A program made the position numbers and the translations under genes. 16,396 nucleotides of DNA from Allomyces macrogynus ATCC 38327 (Eukaryota; Blastocladiomycota; Blastocladiomycetes; Blastocladiales; Blastocladiaceae), in contig GG745348.1 in NCBI GenBank assembly GCA_000151295.1, positions 654,069 to 670,464 on the forward strand, given 5' to 3'. Position 1 is the stretch's first letter; every line of letters begins with the position of its first letter. The notes under the pieces were generated by a model that worked only from the letters and a program-made list of their open reading frames with translations, was not told the origin of the DNA and ran no database searches. Positions 1 to 8,309 of the stretch are shown here, piece by piece.

Positions 1-1014
1 CACGTCCTCGCCCGTGCCCGCATCATTCCTGTATGTCGTCCTCGCTCTCGACGGCAGCAGCAGCAGTCCACCACGCCGCCGCCGCAGCGTCGCCGCAGCA
101 CGTGGCGGCGGCGGTCATGCAGCACGCGCCGCTGCAAGCTCGCACCAGCGTGCCGAGCATCATTGTCGCCATTACGGCGTCGCAGAGTACGCCCGAGGTG
201 CGGCAGCTGGCGCTGCGCGCTGGTTGCAACGATTTCATCAGGTACTAACGGGTGATCGGGTGATCGAACTCGTTTGGACGTCGACGACCGCTCGCGTCCT
301 AACTTACTCACTCTTTGCTCATCCCGCGCATCGTGCCCCCTCGCCGGCTTCGTCGTCTTTGTTGTGCGCTCTCGCTTCTCCACCCACTCAACAGCAAGGT
401 ACGGTTTCGCTGCTTGGTCTGGCGTGCGCACCAGTGATCACAGACGATCAGCGACTCACAACGCACTTTATATCCGCTTCACCTCGGTCTACACTAGCCC
501 GTCAACCTCAAGTGGCTCGAGTCCAAGATCATCGAGTGGGGCTGCATCGCCAAGCTCATTGATTTCTGCACGACCGAGCCCGCGGTCACCGCCCGCCCAC
601 GCGCGGCCCCGGGCGCCGGGCACGCGGAAGCCCGAGCAGCAGCACCGCGCCCTCGTCGGCGCCCAGTCCGGCAAGTGGGTCAGCTCCCAGCGGTCCCGTG
701 AGCCCGCCGCGCGTCGTGCCGCGGCCCTCGGCCACGGCCCTGCGGCACCGCACCCCCTTATCCCCGAAGTCGTGCCGAGCGTCTCGGCCGGGTCGGGCAT
801 GCACGCGGCCGCGGGCCGTGGGATCATGACGGCCGGTGCCGGAGTAAGCGTGTTGCACCAGTATATGCCAGGCGTGTCAGGGGTCACGGCGGCCGACGTG
901 GGGAAAACACGCCAGCGCACGTCGTCCGACCCGGAATCAGTGCTCGGCATGGAGCAGGTCGCGGCTGTGCGCCGGTCCGTGGAGCTGCATCGGTCGCGCA
1001 CGCCGAGTGCCTGA
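1..1014 (+). CDS. SSK1: Ssk1/Mcs4-like response regulator, C-terminal part (5' end outside window)
   Basis: C-terminal half of a fungal two-component response regulator that, in its family, receives phosphate from a Ypd1-type phosphotransfer protein and controls the stress MAPK cascade. Exon 1 (open from the left edge to 241) encodes an Ala/His-rich insert and then PSIIVAITAS...AGCNDFI, the beta4-alpha4-beta5 part of a receiver domain. A 4-nt exon (395-398) supplies the conserved Lys, and exon 3 from 498 gives PVNLKW followed by ESKIIEWGCIAKLIDF, a segment typical of Ssk1. Introns are 242-394 and 399-497. The phospho-acceptor Asp lies outside the window. After LIDF the reading frame is uncertain: the receiver frame meets TGA at 699-701, a Ser/Pro-rich frame with good codon bias covers about 625-770, and a third frame ends at 1014. 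Either an intron at 698-779 (GTGAGC to GAG) or two lost bases would reach 1014. The receiver identity is firm; the C-terminus is not. Confidence 0.82.
395..398 (+). other. 4-nt microexon (CAAG) of the SSK1-like gene
   Basis: Exon 1 ends in AG (240-241, two bases of a codon). Intron 1 runs GTACTA to CAACAG (242-394), then CAAG, then intron 2 GTACGG to ACACTAG (399-497). Joining the pieces gives ATC AGC AAG CCC GTC AAC = I-S-K-P-V-N, the conserved receiver-domain Lys-Pro. Joining 241 directly to 498 removes the Lys and shifts the frame. In the receiver frame a TAG at 495-497 blocks any earlier acceptor. Confidence 0.8.
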
Positions 1015-1880
1015 GCGTGAGTCTGCGTGTGGTGTGCTGGGTGCACAGGAGGTGGTGTAGAGAATCATGTAGGTGGAGAAGGTTGCGGTCGGATTTCTTT
1101 GTTTGATTTTGCGTGCAAGAGATGCCGTTGGTCGGATTTCATGCGCTGAAATCGGTTTTTGACTGCTGATGTCCGAGTTGAATGTTTGACCCATGCTTTA
1201 CGTACATTTTGTCCCACGACACGACACGTACGTTGCCAACCCAGCACAACCAAGCTACTGGAAACGCATTCGACAATGTCAGAGCTGGGCAAGATCCCGG
1301 ATCCGTCGATGCACTACATACGTTTTCGGTGATCGATATCGAACAGGCTGGTGACTGATGCCTATGCGCTAGTCGTGGAACTATTAGCCGAAAGTCTAGT
1401 AGCATGAAAAGGTAATAATGATGGGCAAGGAAGAGATAGTGGAAATCGTTTCCACAGCAGCTGGCACGAGCGAGCCGGTAGAGATGATGCTGGTCATTGT
1501 CGTGGTCGCGGTGCTGGAAAAGATGAGAAGTGGCCGCGGTCGAGAGGAAGAGTGTGAGCGTCGTCACTTTCGTTGCAGCAAGGCAAGGGTGTGCGACGTC
1601 GGAGTGAGACGAGTCACTCATGTCTGCACGTACCGCTCTCGCATTTCCAAAACGAATGTCAAACCCCGTTCTGTTATCGACCCATTCCTCTACAAATTCT
1701 ACGCGTTTGCACAACCAACCGAGTGTGAAGAATATAAAATGGGAGACCAGCGTGGTCCAAGGCGAGAGGGAGGCGGCGTGGACGTCATCAAAAATAAATC
1801 GGGAAGCTGGTCGCAAGACTGTACAGGTGGTGGTGACCCGCCAAAGCACAACAAAATCACAACGAGAACAAACGTCAACA
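1015..1880. other. Gene-less stretch between two convergent genes
   Basis: This 866-nt stretch should hold the 3' UTRs and poly(A) sites of the SSK1-like gene (+) and the PH-domain gene (-). It is lower in GC than the flanking genes. Long open frames exist on both strands (minus 1139-1891, plus from 1418), but neither product is recognisable and the minus one starts at a TTG. A TATAAAA at 1733-1739 has no recognisable RNA or gene after it. I see no tRNA, snRNA or repeat here. Confidence 0.6.
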
Positions 1881-4420
1881 TCACGGCGCAACAGCTACCG
1901 CACCGGAGTACTGCTGCGCATATTGTTGCTGTTGCTGTGCTGCGGCCCGAGCACGCATCGCATCGGTGTGCTGGGCGTCAGCGGGCGACGGCGCACGCGA
2001 CCGCGACTGGGACCGTGCGGGGGCTGGCGCAGCCAAATCTCCATTCGCGTGCGCTGCACGGCCACGGCTCGCGGCACGACGCACGGGTGGCGGTGCGCTC
2101 GCAGCGGTGGGTGCTTGCGCTTGCTGCGCGTTGGTAGGTGCTGGGGCTTGCTGCGCGTTGGTCGGTGCAGCAGCCCGACCACGCGACTGCGACCGCGACC
2201 GCGCCGGTGGAGCCGGACCAGAGGCAGCGGGATGCGCGGCGGCGGCAGCCCGTTCGGGTCGCCCGGGTACCGCCGACTCGGGTTACGGATGAGTGGGACG
2301 CGGTGCGTCGCCAGTGCGGCACCGGTGGGCGCTGGCGCAGTCTTAGAGGCAGTTGCTGGGGCCATTGACGTTGCCGGCGTACTAGCGGCACTCGGTGTCG
2401 GCCGGTACTCGGCCGGCGGCGGCTGCGAAATCATGCCTGCATTCTGCGGGACGGGCGGCACGGGTCCGGCATTTGCAGCAGCAGTTTGAGTCTGCAGGTA
2501 CAGTGCGTCGGTGCGCACCGACGTTTCCGAGTGGTCGCCGAGCTCGGACGGTGCGCGCGACGCGAAAAACGCAGCCGAGGACGCGACCGACGCAATGGCA
2601 TTACCGGCGAGCGGGCTCGGTTTCTGCGCGTGCGTGCGGTACATCATGTGCTGCTCAAACGCGTCGTCCGACGGCGCCGACGACGCAATCGAGTCGCGGA
2701 ACGACGTGGGCGTATCGCCGTGGTGAGCCCACGCGTGCACGGCAGGTGCAGAGGGCGGGTTCGAGGTGGGTTGCGGTTGAACCGGTGCAGCGACATGAGC
2801 AGGTATCGGCGTTGGATTCGATGTGACCGTCGTCGTCACTGCAGTCGCGGGTGGAACAGGAACCGTTGCACCCGTCGCAGCGGTTGATTGCGCTGTTTCG
2901 GCCGCCGCCGACCGTGCAGGTGCCAGTTTCAGGGGCAGCGTGCCAGGCAGCATCCGTGCTGGATCCGACGTGCGCGGCGACATCGGCGACGGCTCACTCG
3001 GTCCAGCGACACGAACCGGCTCGGGGTGGTGCCGCCGCACTGGTGGTGGACCGCGCGACTCGTTGCTCTGACGCGGCGGTGGTGGAGCTTCAGTCGAGGC
3101 GCCTGCACCGCGCGGTGGGGGCGGCCCGTTCGGCTCGTTGCTCTGCCGTGGCGGGGCTTCGGCCGCGGCGGCTGCCCGGCGCGGGGGAGGTGGACCGTTC
3201 GGCTCGTTGCTCTGTCGCGGCGGAGCGGCACCTGAGGTCCCCGAGGCCGTGGGATTCCGGCGCGGGGGCGGTGCGTCGTTGCTGCTCCGCCCCGGTGCGA
3301 GGTCGTGCAAATTGGGCATTGATGATGCCGGGACGAGCTGCCGCGGTGCCGCGCCGCGATTCGGGTTCGGGACTACGGCCACGCGCGTCATGCCGCCGCC
3401 GACTTGCGAGTGTGTTCCGGCCTGCGAGCCAGCACCAATTTGTGATTCCACACCAACTTGCGAACCCGTTCCGACGAGCGAGCTCGTGTTGGTCTCTGGC
3501 TGGACCTGCGCAGTACGTGGCGGCGGCGCGGCCGTCGGAGCGGGTGCCGTTAGGCTGATTTCCGGGACCGGGTGGAGCGCGCGGGGCGGTGCCGTAGTCG
3601 TGGACGCGTAAGCGGCACCGAGCACGGGTTGCGACTCGCTACGCGGCGCCACGGGTCGCTGGCCGCGGGATGCGAGCCCGCGTGACGGCGCGGATGCTGC
3701 ACGGTGGACAGGTGCGGCATTCGCGTGCGCCTGCCGCGGTGGGGGTAGCTGCGGGTCCTGCGTCGATGGGAGCGGGGATGGGAGGGGGGCTTGCTGATGG
3801 AACGGCGATTGAGATTGCCCGGATGGCGGCGGCGCTTGCTGATGCAACTGCTGCTGCTGTTGGTGCTGCTGCCTCCACTGGTCGCGCGACATGGGCAACG
3901 GCTGCGCCTGGACGGCAGACGACGACGACGACGACGCGGCGGCGGCATTTCCGTCCTGTTGCGCCATCAAGTCGTGCAGAACAACAAACGCGCGCGACGA
4001 CCGTCTCTGCTCCATCTGCAGCGCAAGCACTGCAGCACGCAACGCATCGAGCCAGCGACCGAGATCCTCGGACGACAACGGGTTCAAGTGCCACGCGACC
4101 GCGTCGGCGCTACTACTTGCAGCGGGCGCATCGACGCGCACGCACGTTCGCCCTCGGTAGTCGACAATACGCACAGCCGACCCCGCCGCGAGTTGCATCA
4201 GCGCAACGGCCGGAACCGTCGGCGCCTGGTGGATCGAGAGCGTGGCCTGCGCAGGGTGCGCCGCGAGACGCACGAACCGGCGGCGCCACGGGTGGAAAAA
4301 GGCCGACGGGTCGTAGATGTTGCAGTATCCGGCGGCACGCTCAACGGGGCCCGTGCTGAGTCGCTGGGTCGCCTCAGCGGGGCGCGAGTACGGGTCGGTC
4401 GTCCAGTTGGACGCGGTCAT
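1881..4420 (-). CDS. PH-domain protein with long Pro/Ala/Gln/Ser-rich disordered tail (one apparent frameshift)
   Basis: Probable membrane- or scaffold-associated protein of about 846 aa. Residues 31-136 look like a pleckstrin-homology domain: a GYCNIYDP opening strand, WRRRFVRL, and a closing helix with the conserved Trp (DLGRWLDALRAAVLAL, Trp123). The rest is low complexity: poly-Gln (WRQQHQQQQQLHQQ), short GSQ(V/A)G repeats, three near-repeats of PPRQSNEPNGPPPPR, and Ser/Arg-rich tracts. The start chosen is the ATG at 4420 (GCC ATG A context); an in-frame ATG at 4489 has a poorer context, and the frame stays open further upstream without an ATG. Near 2235-2247, inside a (CGG)n run, the coding frame jumps: the upstream frame turns Arg/His-rich, while the neighbouring frame continues as AAAAHPAASGPAPPARS and ends in QQQQQYAQQYSGAVAVAP at 1881. 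One missing base would restore a multiple of three. Function unknown; the PH call is by pattern only. Confidence 0.7.
3045..3223 (-). repeat. Three degenerate coding repeats in the PH-domain protein
   Basis: Three copies of a roughly 35-nt unit at about 3045-3079, 3120-3154 and 3189-3223, each containing CGTTGCTCTG on the plus strand and encoding a PPRQSNE(P/S) then (N/R)GPPPPR-like block. A weaker fourth relative (DPNGLPPPR) lies near 2250, beside the apparent frameshift. The copies are diverged, so the expansion is not recent. Confidence 0.7.
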
Positions 4421-4489
4421 GGCTGACTCGAAGCTCGAAGGGCGCCGGCGCCGCCCACGGCGACGCGAGGTCGGGTTACATGACAGCAT

Positions 4490-4912
4490 GGGAAAGTGAC
4501 GGGTGCCGTGGGTCGAGCGGTTGCTGCTTGCTTGTGCGAGCGGTTGGCACCGGATTGGTGGGCCAGGAGATGGTCGCACAGTCGCTCTGGTCGTCGTCAG
4601 CTCGAGCTGGGCGGGTCCATCCAGGGCGAGGCCGGGCCCAGCGGGTGCGGGAGAGGAGGGCGCGTCGACTGCACCAAGCGCCGTGCAGTCTCGTCGTGGT
4701 GGTGGGCGCCGGTGGCTCGAGGAAGCCGGTGGCGGCCGTGACGACGGTGGTGGCGAATGGGGGCTTCATTGCATCCCACTTCATTACGCGGCATTCTGCT
4801 TGGCCGCTTTCGCCCAGCTTCGCCACTTTTCTCTGGCCGGTCAAGAACAATGATCAAAAATGCGCAACTGCACCTGCATTTGGGCCAGCGACAACATCGA
4901 CAACGTCGACAA
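4490..4912. other. Intergenic stretch upstream of the PH-domain gene and downstream of PRMT5
   Basis: This 423-nt stretch lies between two tandem minus-strand genes, so it should hold the PRMT5 3' UTR and the promoter/5' UTR of the PH-domain gene. It is GC-rich up to about 4750 and less so afterwards. Open frames across it are shadows without recognisable products. No TATA box was found on the minus strand. A short run of GTCGA/ACAAC repeats occurs at about 4890-4915. Confidence 0.5.
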
Positions 4913-7055
4913 CTACAATCCTATCCCGTAGCTCCGCCCGCCCGCGTTGTGGATCAAGCTCGCGTACCCGGCCGGCATCCGCGCCGGCTTGCTCGCGACC
5001 CCGTCCGCTGTCGGTGCTGCCAACGGGACAACGCTCCACTCGAACCACACCTTGTGCGATCCGGTTGCACGCCAGAGATGCACCTGAACGCGTGCGCCCT
5101 TGGGCACGGCGATGGGGAACCGCACGGGGAAGTAGATGGGGAACCACGACGTCATGTCCTTAGAGTGCGTCGCCGGCACCGTGCTCAGCAGCACGTCCTT
5201 GTAGAGCACGCACTCAAAGTACCCTGCCATGCCGTGCACCAGCGCCTCGTCCCGCATCGTAAACTCGGTCATGCTGTACCGCTCGTTGTGCGCGTTCTCG
5301 GGCTGCATTGTCGCCACGGGCAGCGGGTGCGTAAACGTCCACACGGGCAGCGGGTCCGCGAGCACCGTCGCGTCGCGGATCATGACCACGTAGGGCGTCT
5401 CGAGCGCCGCGACCGTCTTGGCCGCGCTGGCCTCGGTCCACAACTTGGATGACGAGACTGGCGCCCAGAACGGCGTGTACGACTGCGGGATGCTCACGCC
5501 GTCGGCTACAGGGTCGTCACAGGGCACATGTGAGCGTCGCGAACACACCAAGAGTCACGAAAAATCACGGAAACCGTACGCTTGAGCACATGTTGCACGC
5601 CGTCGAGGCACTCGGGCGACAGCTCATTGTCGCCAAACGACCCAAGCAGCTCCGAGACCAAGATATCGCACGGCTCGGGCGCCCGCCACGTGCGCATATC
5701 GGCAAACACGACCTCGACCTGGTCGCCCCATACGCTGCGCTGCTTGTGCCGCAGCGACACGAGCGCGTTCGCGTTCTTTTCCACGGCATACACTTTCACT
5801 GCGACCTCGGCCTCGGCTGACGCGCGCAAAACACAATCAACGAGCGGCCCACGCGGTCCGGCACCGACCACCATGACCACCTGCGGCTGCGGCCCACGGT
5901 CCACGAGACACTTGCGCGCGGCCTCTTGGTACTGCGCGTACTTGACGGGATCGCGCTCAAACGTCTCGTAGGTCTGCGCTTCGAGATTGTCCATGAGCGG
6001 CTGCAGCGGGTTCTGCAGGTAGTCGTGGTACCCGGCCGCAAACTGGTCAATCACCGACGGCGCCGGCTGCGACCGGAACAAGAACGCCACGTATTGCTGG
6101 TACGCGGCCAAGTCACGCTGGGCGCCGTCGTGCGACACGATCACGTGCGGGTTGCGCACGAGGATCGGGCGCACGAGCGCCTGGTGCGCCTTGGAGAGCA
6201 CCGGGTAGCCCTTTTTGTTGGTCAAGAACGCCGACGTGCGCAGGGCGATTGCGGCCAATGGCTCGCCGCGCCAACGCGCCAGGGTGCGGTCGGTCGGGCC
6301 GTCGGGCAGGTCAGCACCAATGTCGAGCAGGACTTGAAGCTTGACGTGGTGGCCCATGAGCGTGCGTGCTAGGTTCCACCGCGACCATGCATCTGCGTCG
6401 CCGAGAGGTACGCGCACCCACAGCGCCGAGTAGGGCAGGAGTGGGATCGCGTGTGCAAGCAGTTGCCGCGCGAACTCCGGGATCGCGGCCGCGTCGCTGG
6501 GCAGCGGTACTTGCACGGCCGAGACGCCGAGATGACCGGTCCAATGCACGAGACGACGGAAGTGCTAGGTACGAAAGAATGAAACGACATGAGACTGCGC
6601 TGGCTACGTCACCTGAGATGGAGCACCAAAAACGGACCAGCGACGACTTGTTGCGCAGCGCCTCGTCCTTGACCGTGAACGCGTCGAACATGGGCGGCAC
6701 TGTCGCGACCGTGACAGCGGCAAAGTCTTAATTGAGCGTGATCGCAACTTGATTAGCGTCATCGATCTCTCGACAAGCTGCCCCAGTAATATTGATCGTG
6801 CACACCTGGCCCTTGAACGACCAGCTCGGCGCGATCCAGGGGTGCCCGCAGGTCCGCGGCCGAAACGTTTGCGTTCACGCCTGCAGCTCCCGGCGCGCCT
6901 TCGGCTTGGACGGGCGCAACCACAAACGTGAACCCGTCGCGCTCCATGGCCTGGATCAGCGCGTCATGACCGCCTGCTTGCACTGGTTGCCGGAGCAGTT
7001 CATAGCCAATCGACGGCGTCGCATTGGACGTTGTAGCTGATGCAGTGTCGGCCAT
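4913..7055 (-). CDS. PRMT5: Type II protein arginine methyltransferase PRMT5/Skb1
   Basis: Symmetric arginine dimethyltransferase acting on histones, Sm proteins and other targets. Four exons: 7055-6806, 6699-6638, 6564-5580 and 5505-4913, giving 629 aa, close to the usual size. Introns are 6700-6805, 6565-6637 (donor GTCCGT, placed by homology) and 5506-5579; exon 2 could instead start at 6726 (AAG acceptor), adding nine residues. Exon 1 starts MADTASATTSNATPSIGYEL, with ALIQAMERDGFTFVVAPV from the TIM-barrel N-terminus. Later come LEIGADLP-like LLDIGADLP and FLTNKKGYPVLSK. QTYETFERDPVKY contains the Phe (about 306) that in this family permits symmetric dimethylation. The SAM-binding loop is GAGPRGPL (about 338) with YAVEKN after it. 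The double-E loop is SELLGSFGDNE (Glu about 409 and 418), and the C-terminus GRSYGIGL is the family ending. The SAM loop carries one extra Pro compared with the GAGRGPL I know. All catalytic motifs are present, so it is probably active. Confidence 0.95.
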
Positions 7056-7267
7056 TTGCAGTTGCTGAACCGTCAATACTATCCAAAACGCTGTCGGACT
7101 GTGTCGAGATCGTGGTTGTCGACTAGAGGTCGCGATCCGCGTTTTGTGCAAGTCCGAAGTCAACTCTGGAGTCCAACTTCTGGCAACCAGTCCAACCGCG
7201 CTCAGGTGATGTTCGCGCACGTCTCACCAGCCACGCACCACCCGGCACTACCCATGGTCCGGGCCCG
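7056..7267. promoter_or_regulatory. Shared upstream region of PRMT5 (-) and U3 (+)
   Basis: Only about 250 nt separate the PRMT5 start codon from the U3 start, and the two genes diverge, so their promoters must share this stretch. No TATA box was seen toward PRMT5. The in-frame extension of PRMT5 exon 1 up to 7220 has no ATG before 7055, and residues before that Met look non-coding. Confidence 0.5.
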
Positions 7268-7308
7268 TATAAAAAGGCGCCGTCCCCGCGCCGTTCTTGC
7301 TCCCCATC
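7268..7308 (+). promoter_or_regulatory. U3 promoter: TATAAAAAG box plus TCCCCATC start motif
   Basis: TATAAAAA at 7268-7275 is followed by G. TCCCCATC at 7301-7308 overlaps the predicted RNA start, A7306. From the first T of the TATA box to this A is 38 nt. The same two motifs occur at the same spacing in front of U2 (14026-14066). This suggests an RNA polymerase II snRNA-type promoter. Confidence 0.75.
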
Positions 7309-7532
7309 GACTTTACTCTTCAGGATCTGATAGTTCAGTCAACATCCATCTGTTGTTTCCCAACAACATTTGGCACCAATACATATGGTGGACGACGACG
7401 TGCAGGACCGGCTCTGAAAAGGGAGGCGTGCTGCGTTTCTGATCCTCCCGGATCGAAGCCAGCAATCGATGATCTTGCCCGCCCCGCTATTCCAGGGGTG
7501 CGGCGTGGAGCCTGGTCCATTCTGACACCAGT
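7306..7532 (+). ncRNA. U3 small nucleolar RNA
   Basis: U3 guides early 18S rRNA processing in the nucleolus by base-pairing with pre-rRNA. The order of conserved boxes supports the call. A GAC box lies at 7309-7311 and a box A-like CTTCAGGATCTGATAGTTC at 7318-7336. A box B/C'-like GGATCGAAGCC lies at about 7450-7460. Box C (CGATGATCTTG) at 7467-7477 matches what I know of yeast U3. Box D (TTCTGACA) lies at 7520-7527. Between C and D a GC-rich hairpin (CCGCCCC ... GGGGTGCGG, about 7479-7503) fits the 3' domain. The length of about 227 nt suits a U3 without long insertions. Box A looks about four bases short of the usual GGAUCAUUUCUAUAG form. The 3' end is approximate, placed just after box D. 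Confidence 0.85.
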
Positions 7533-7539
7533 CTTTGCT

Positions 7540-7553
7540 TTTGCTGGCTTTAT
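7540..7553 (+). terminator. Putative snRNA 3' box downstream of U3
   Basis: TTTGCTGGCTTTAT begins about 8-10 nt after the probable U3 3' end and is identical to 14261-14274 downstream of U2. An extra TCTTTGCT just upstream (7532-7539) makes a partial tandem copy. Its position suggests a 3'-end formation or termination signal. The role is inferred from position and identity only. Confidence 0.6.
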
Positions 7554-8309
7554 TTCGCAGAAAACGTTGTCCTCCTCTCTGTTGAATTTATCATTCTCCG
7601 CGTTTTGACCACAAAAGCACCTCGTCATGTTTGTTGGCACACATGGAGGTGAAGAGGATGGAAGTGTTGGACATCCTGTGGTTAAGAAATACCGTTCGTC
7701 ATGTCTTGTATTGACAGGTCCTGACACCAAAGAATCCGCGCACGCGAAAGCCTCAAAAGACGGAGCGAAAGAAGCGAAGGCATTCAAACTTCACTGAAGT
7801 TGCCAGCCAAGCTCAACAAGCTCAAGAACGAAACACAAGGAACTCGCAAAATTCAGCTTGCATCGCCCACGATCACATTGCTTATCTCAGAAGCTGGCTA
7901 AAACAGAGAGGATTAGATGTGCGGCAGCAACTGGCAGCAACCGGACGCAGGAATGAATGTGAATACAGCCTGGACAGTTGGTCAGGCGAGGGTTAGGTTA
8001 CGGTTAGCCCCGGTGTGGATTTGCCCCAACGCGTGGTGGAGAAGCACGCGCACCAAGTCGTCGGGATGAGCCGCAAGACTGCCAAAGTGCCAATCCTCAC
8101 CCATCCGCACCTCTTGGCTCTCGTGCGTCCTCTTCCCACCCACCAACAAGGGACACCCGCTCCGGACGGTGTTCGACAAGCCGCCCGTGCAAGCAGCAGC
8201 AGCAACCACAACAACAGGCGCCCAGTGCTGCGGCAACACGGATCGCACGACCAACGTCTCAACCTGACTTTGATTCAGCAACCCGTCCGTCGCACCTCAA
8301 TTGGCCGCC
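7554..8309. other. Gene-less stretch between U3 and the methylmalonyl-CoA mutase gene
   Basis: This 756-nt stretch is lower in GC and should contain the promoter and 5' UTR of the mutase gene in its right part. A plus-strand ATG frame at 7627-7797 (56 aa, starting MFVGTHGGEEDG) and a minus-strand frame at 7335-7787 overlap each other and match nothing I know; the minus frame runs across U3. I see no TATA box, tRNA or repeat. Confidence 0.5.

Noticed and set aside
241..498. Single 256-nt intron 242-497 in the SSK1-like gene
   Set aside because: It removes the conserved Lys and shifts the frame so that the clearly conserved receiver segment after 498 is not translated; the 4-nt exon solves both.
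1733..1739. TATAAAA that could mark another snRNA gene
   Set aside because: No TCCCCATC motif at the spacing seen for U2 and U3, no Sm site or snoRNA boxes after it, and no 3' element.
1139..1891. 250-codon open frame on the minus strand downstream of the PH-domain gene
   Set aside because: It starts at TTG, overlaps the true end of the PH-domain gene in another frame, has AT-ending codons unlike the neighbouring genes, and gives no recognisable domain.
2230..2250. Programmed ribosomal frameshift in the PH-domain gene
   Set aside because: No slippery heptamer followed by a clear stimulatory structure; a sequencing or assembly indel in a CGG run is simpler.
6610..6637. Alternative PRMT5 donor GTAGCC, nine codons after the chosen one
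   Set aside because: It would leave an intron of about 46 nt and add residues that break the gap-free fit to the family; GTCCGT gives a 73-nt intron and the right length.
7335..7787. 150-codon minus-strand frame
   Set aside because: It runs antisense through U3 and beyond; the product is unrecognised, and U3 explains the conserved sequence.
7627..7797. 56-codon plus-strand ATG frame downstream of U3
   Set aside because: Short, in low-GC intergenic DNA, overlapping a frame on the other strand, with no recognisable motif.
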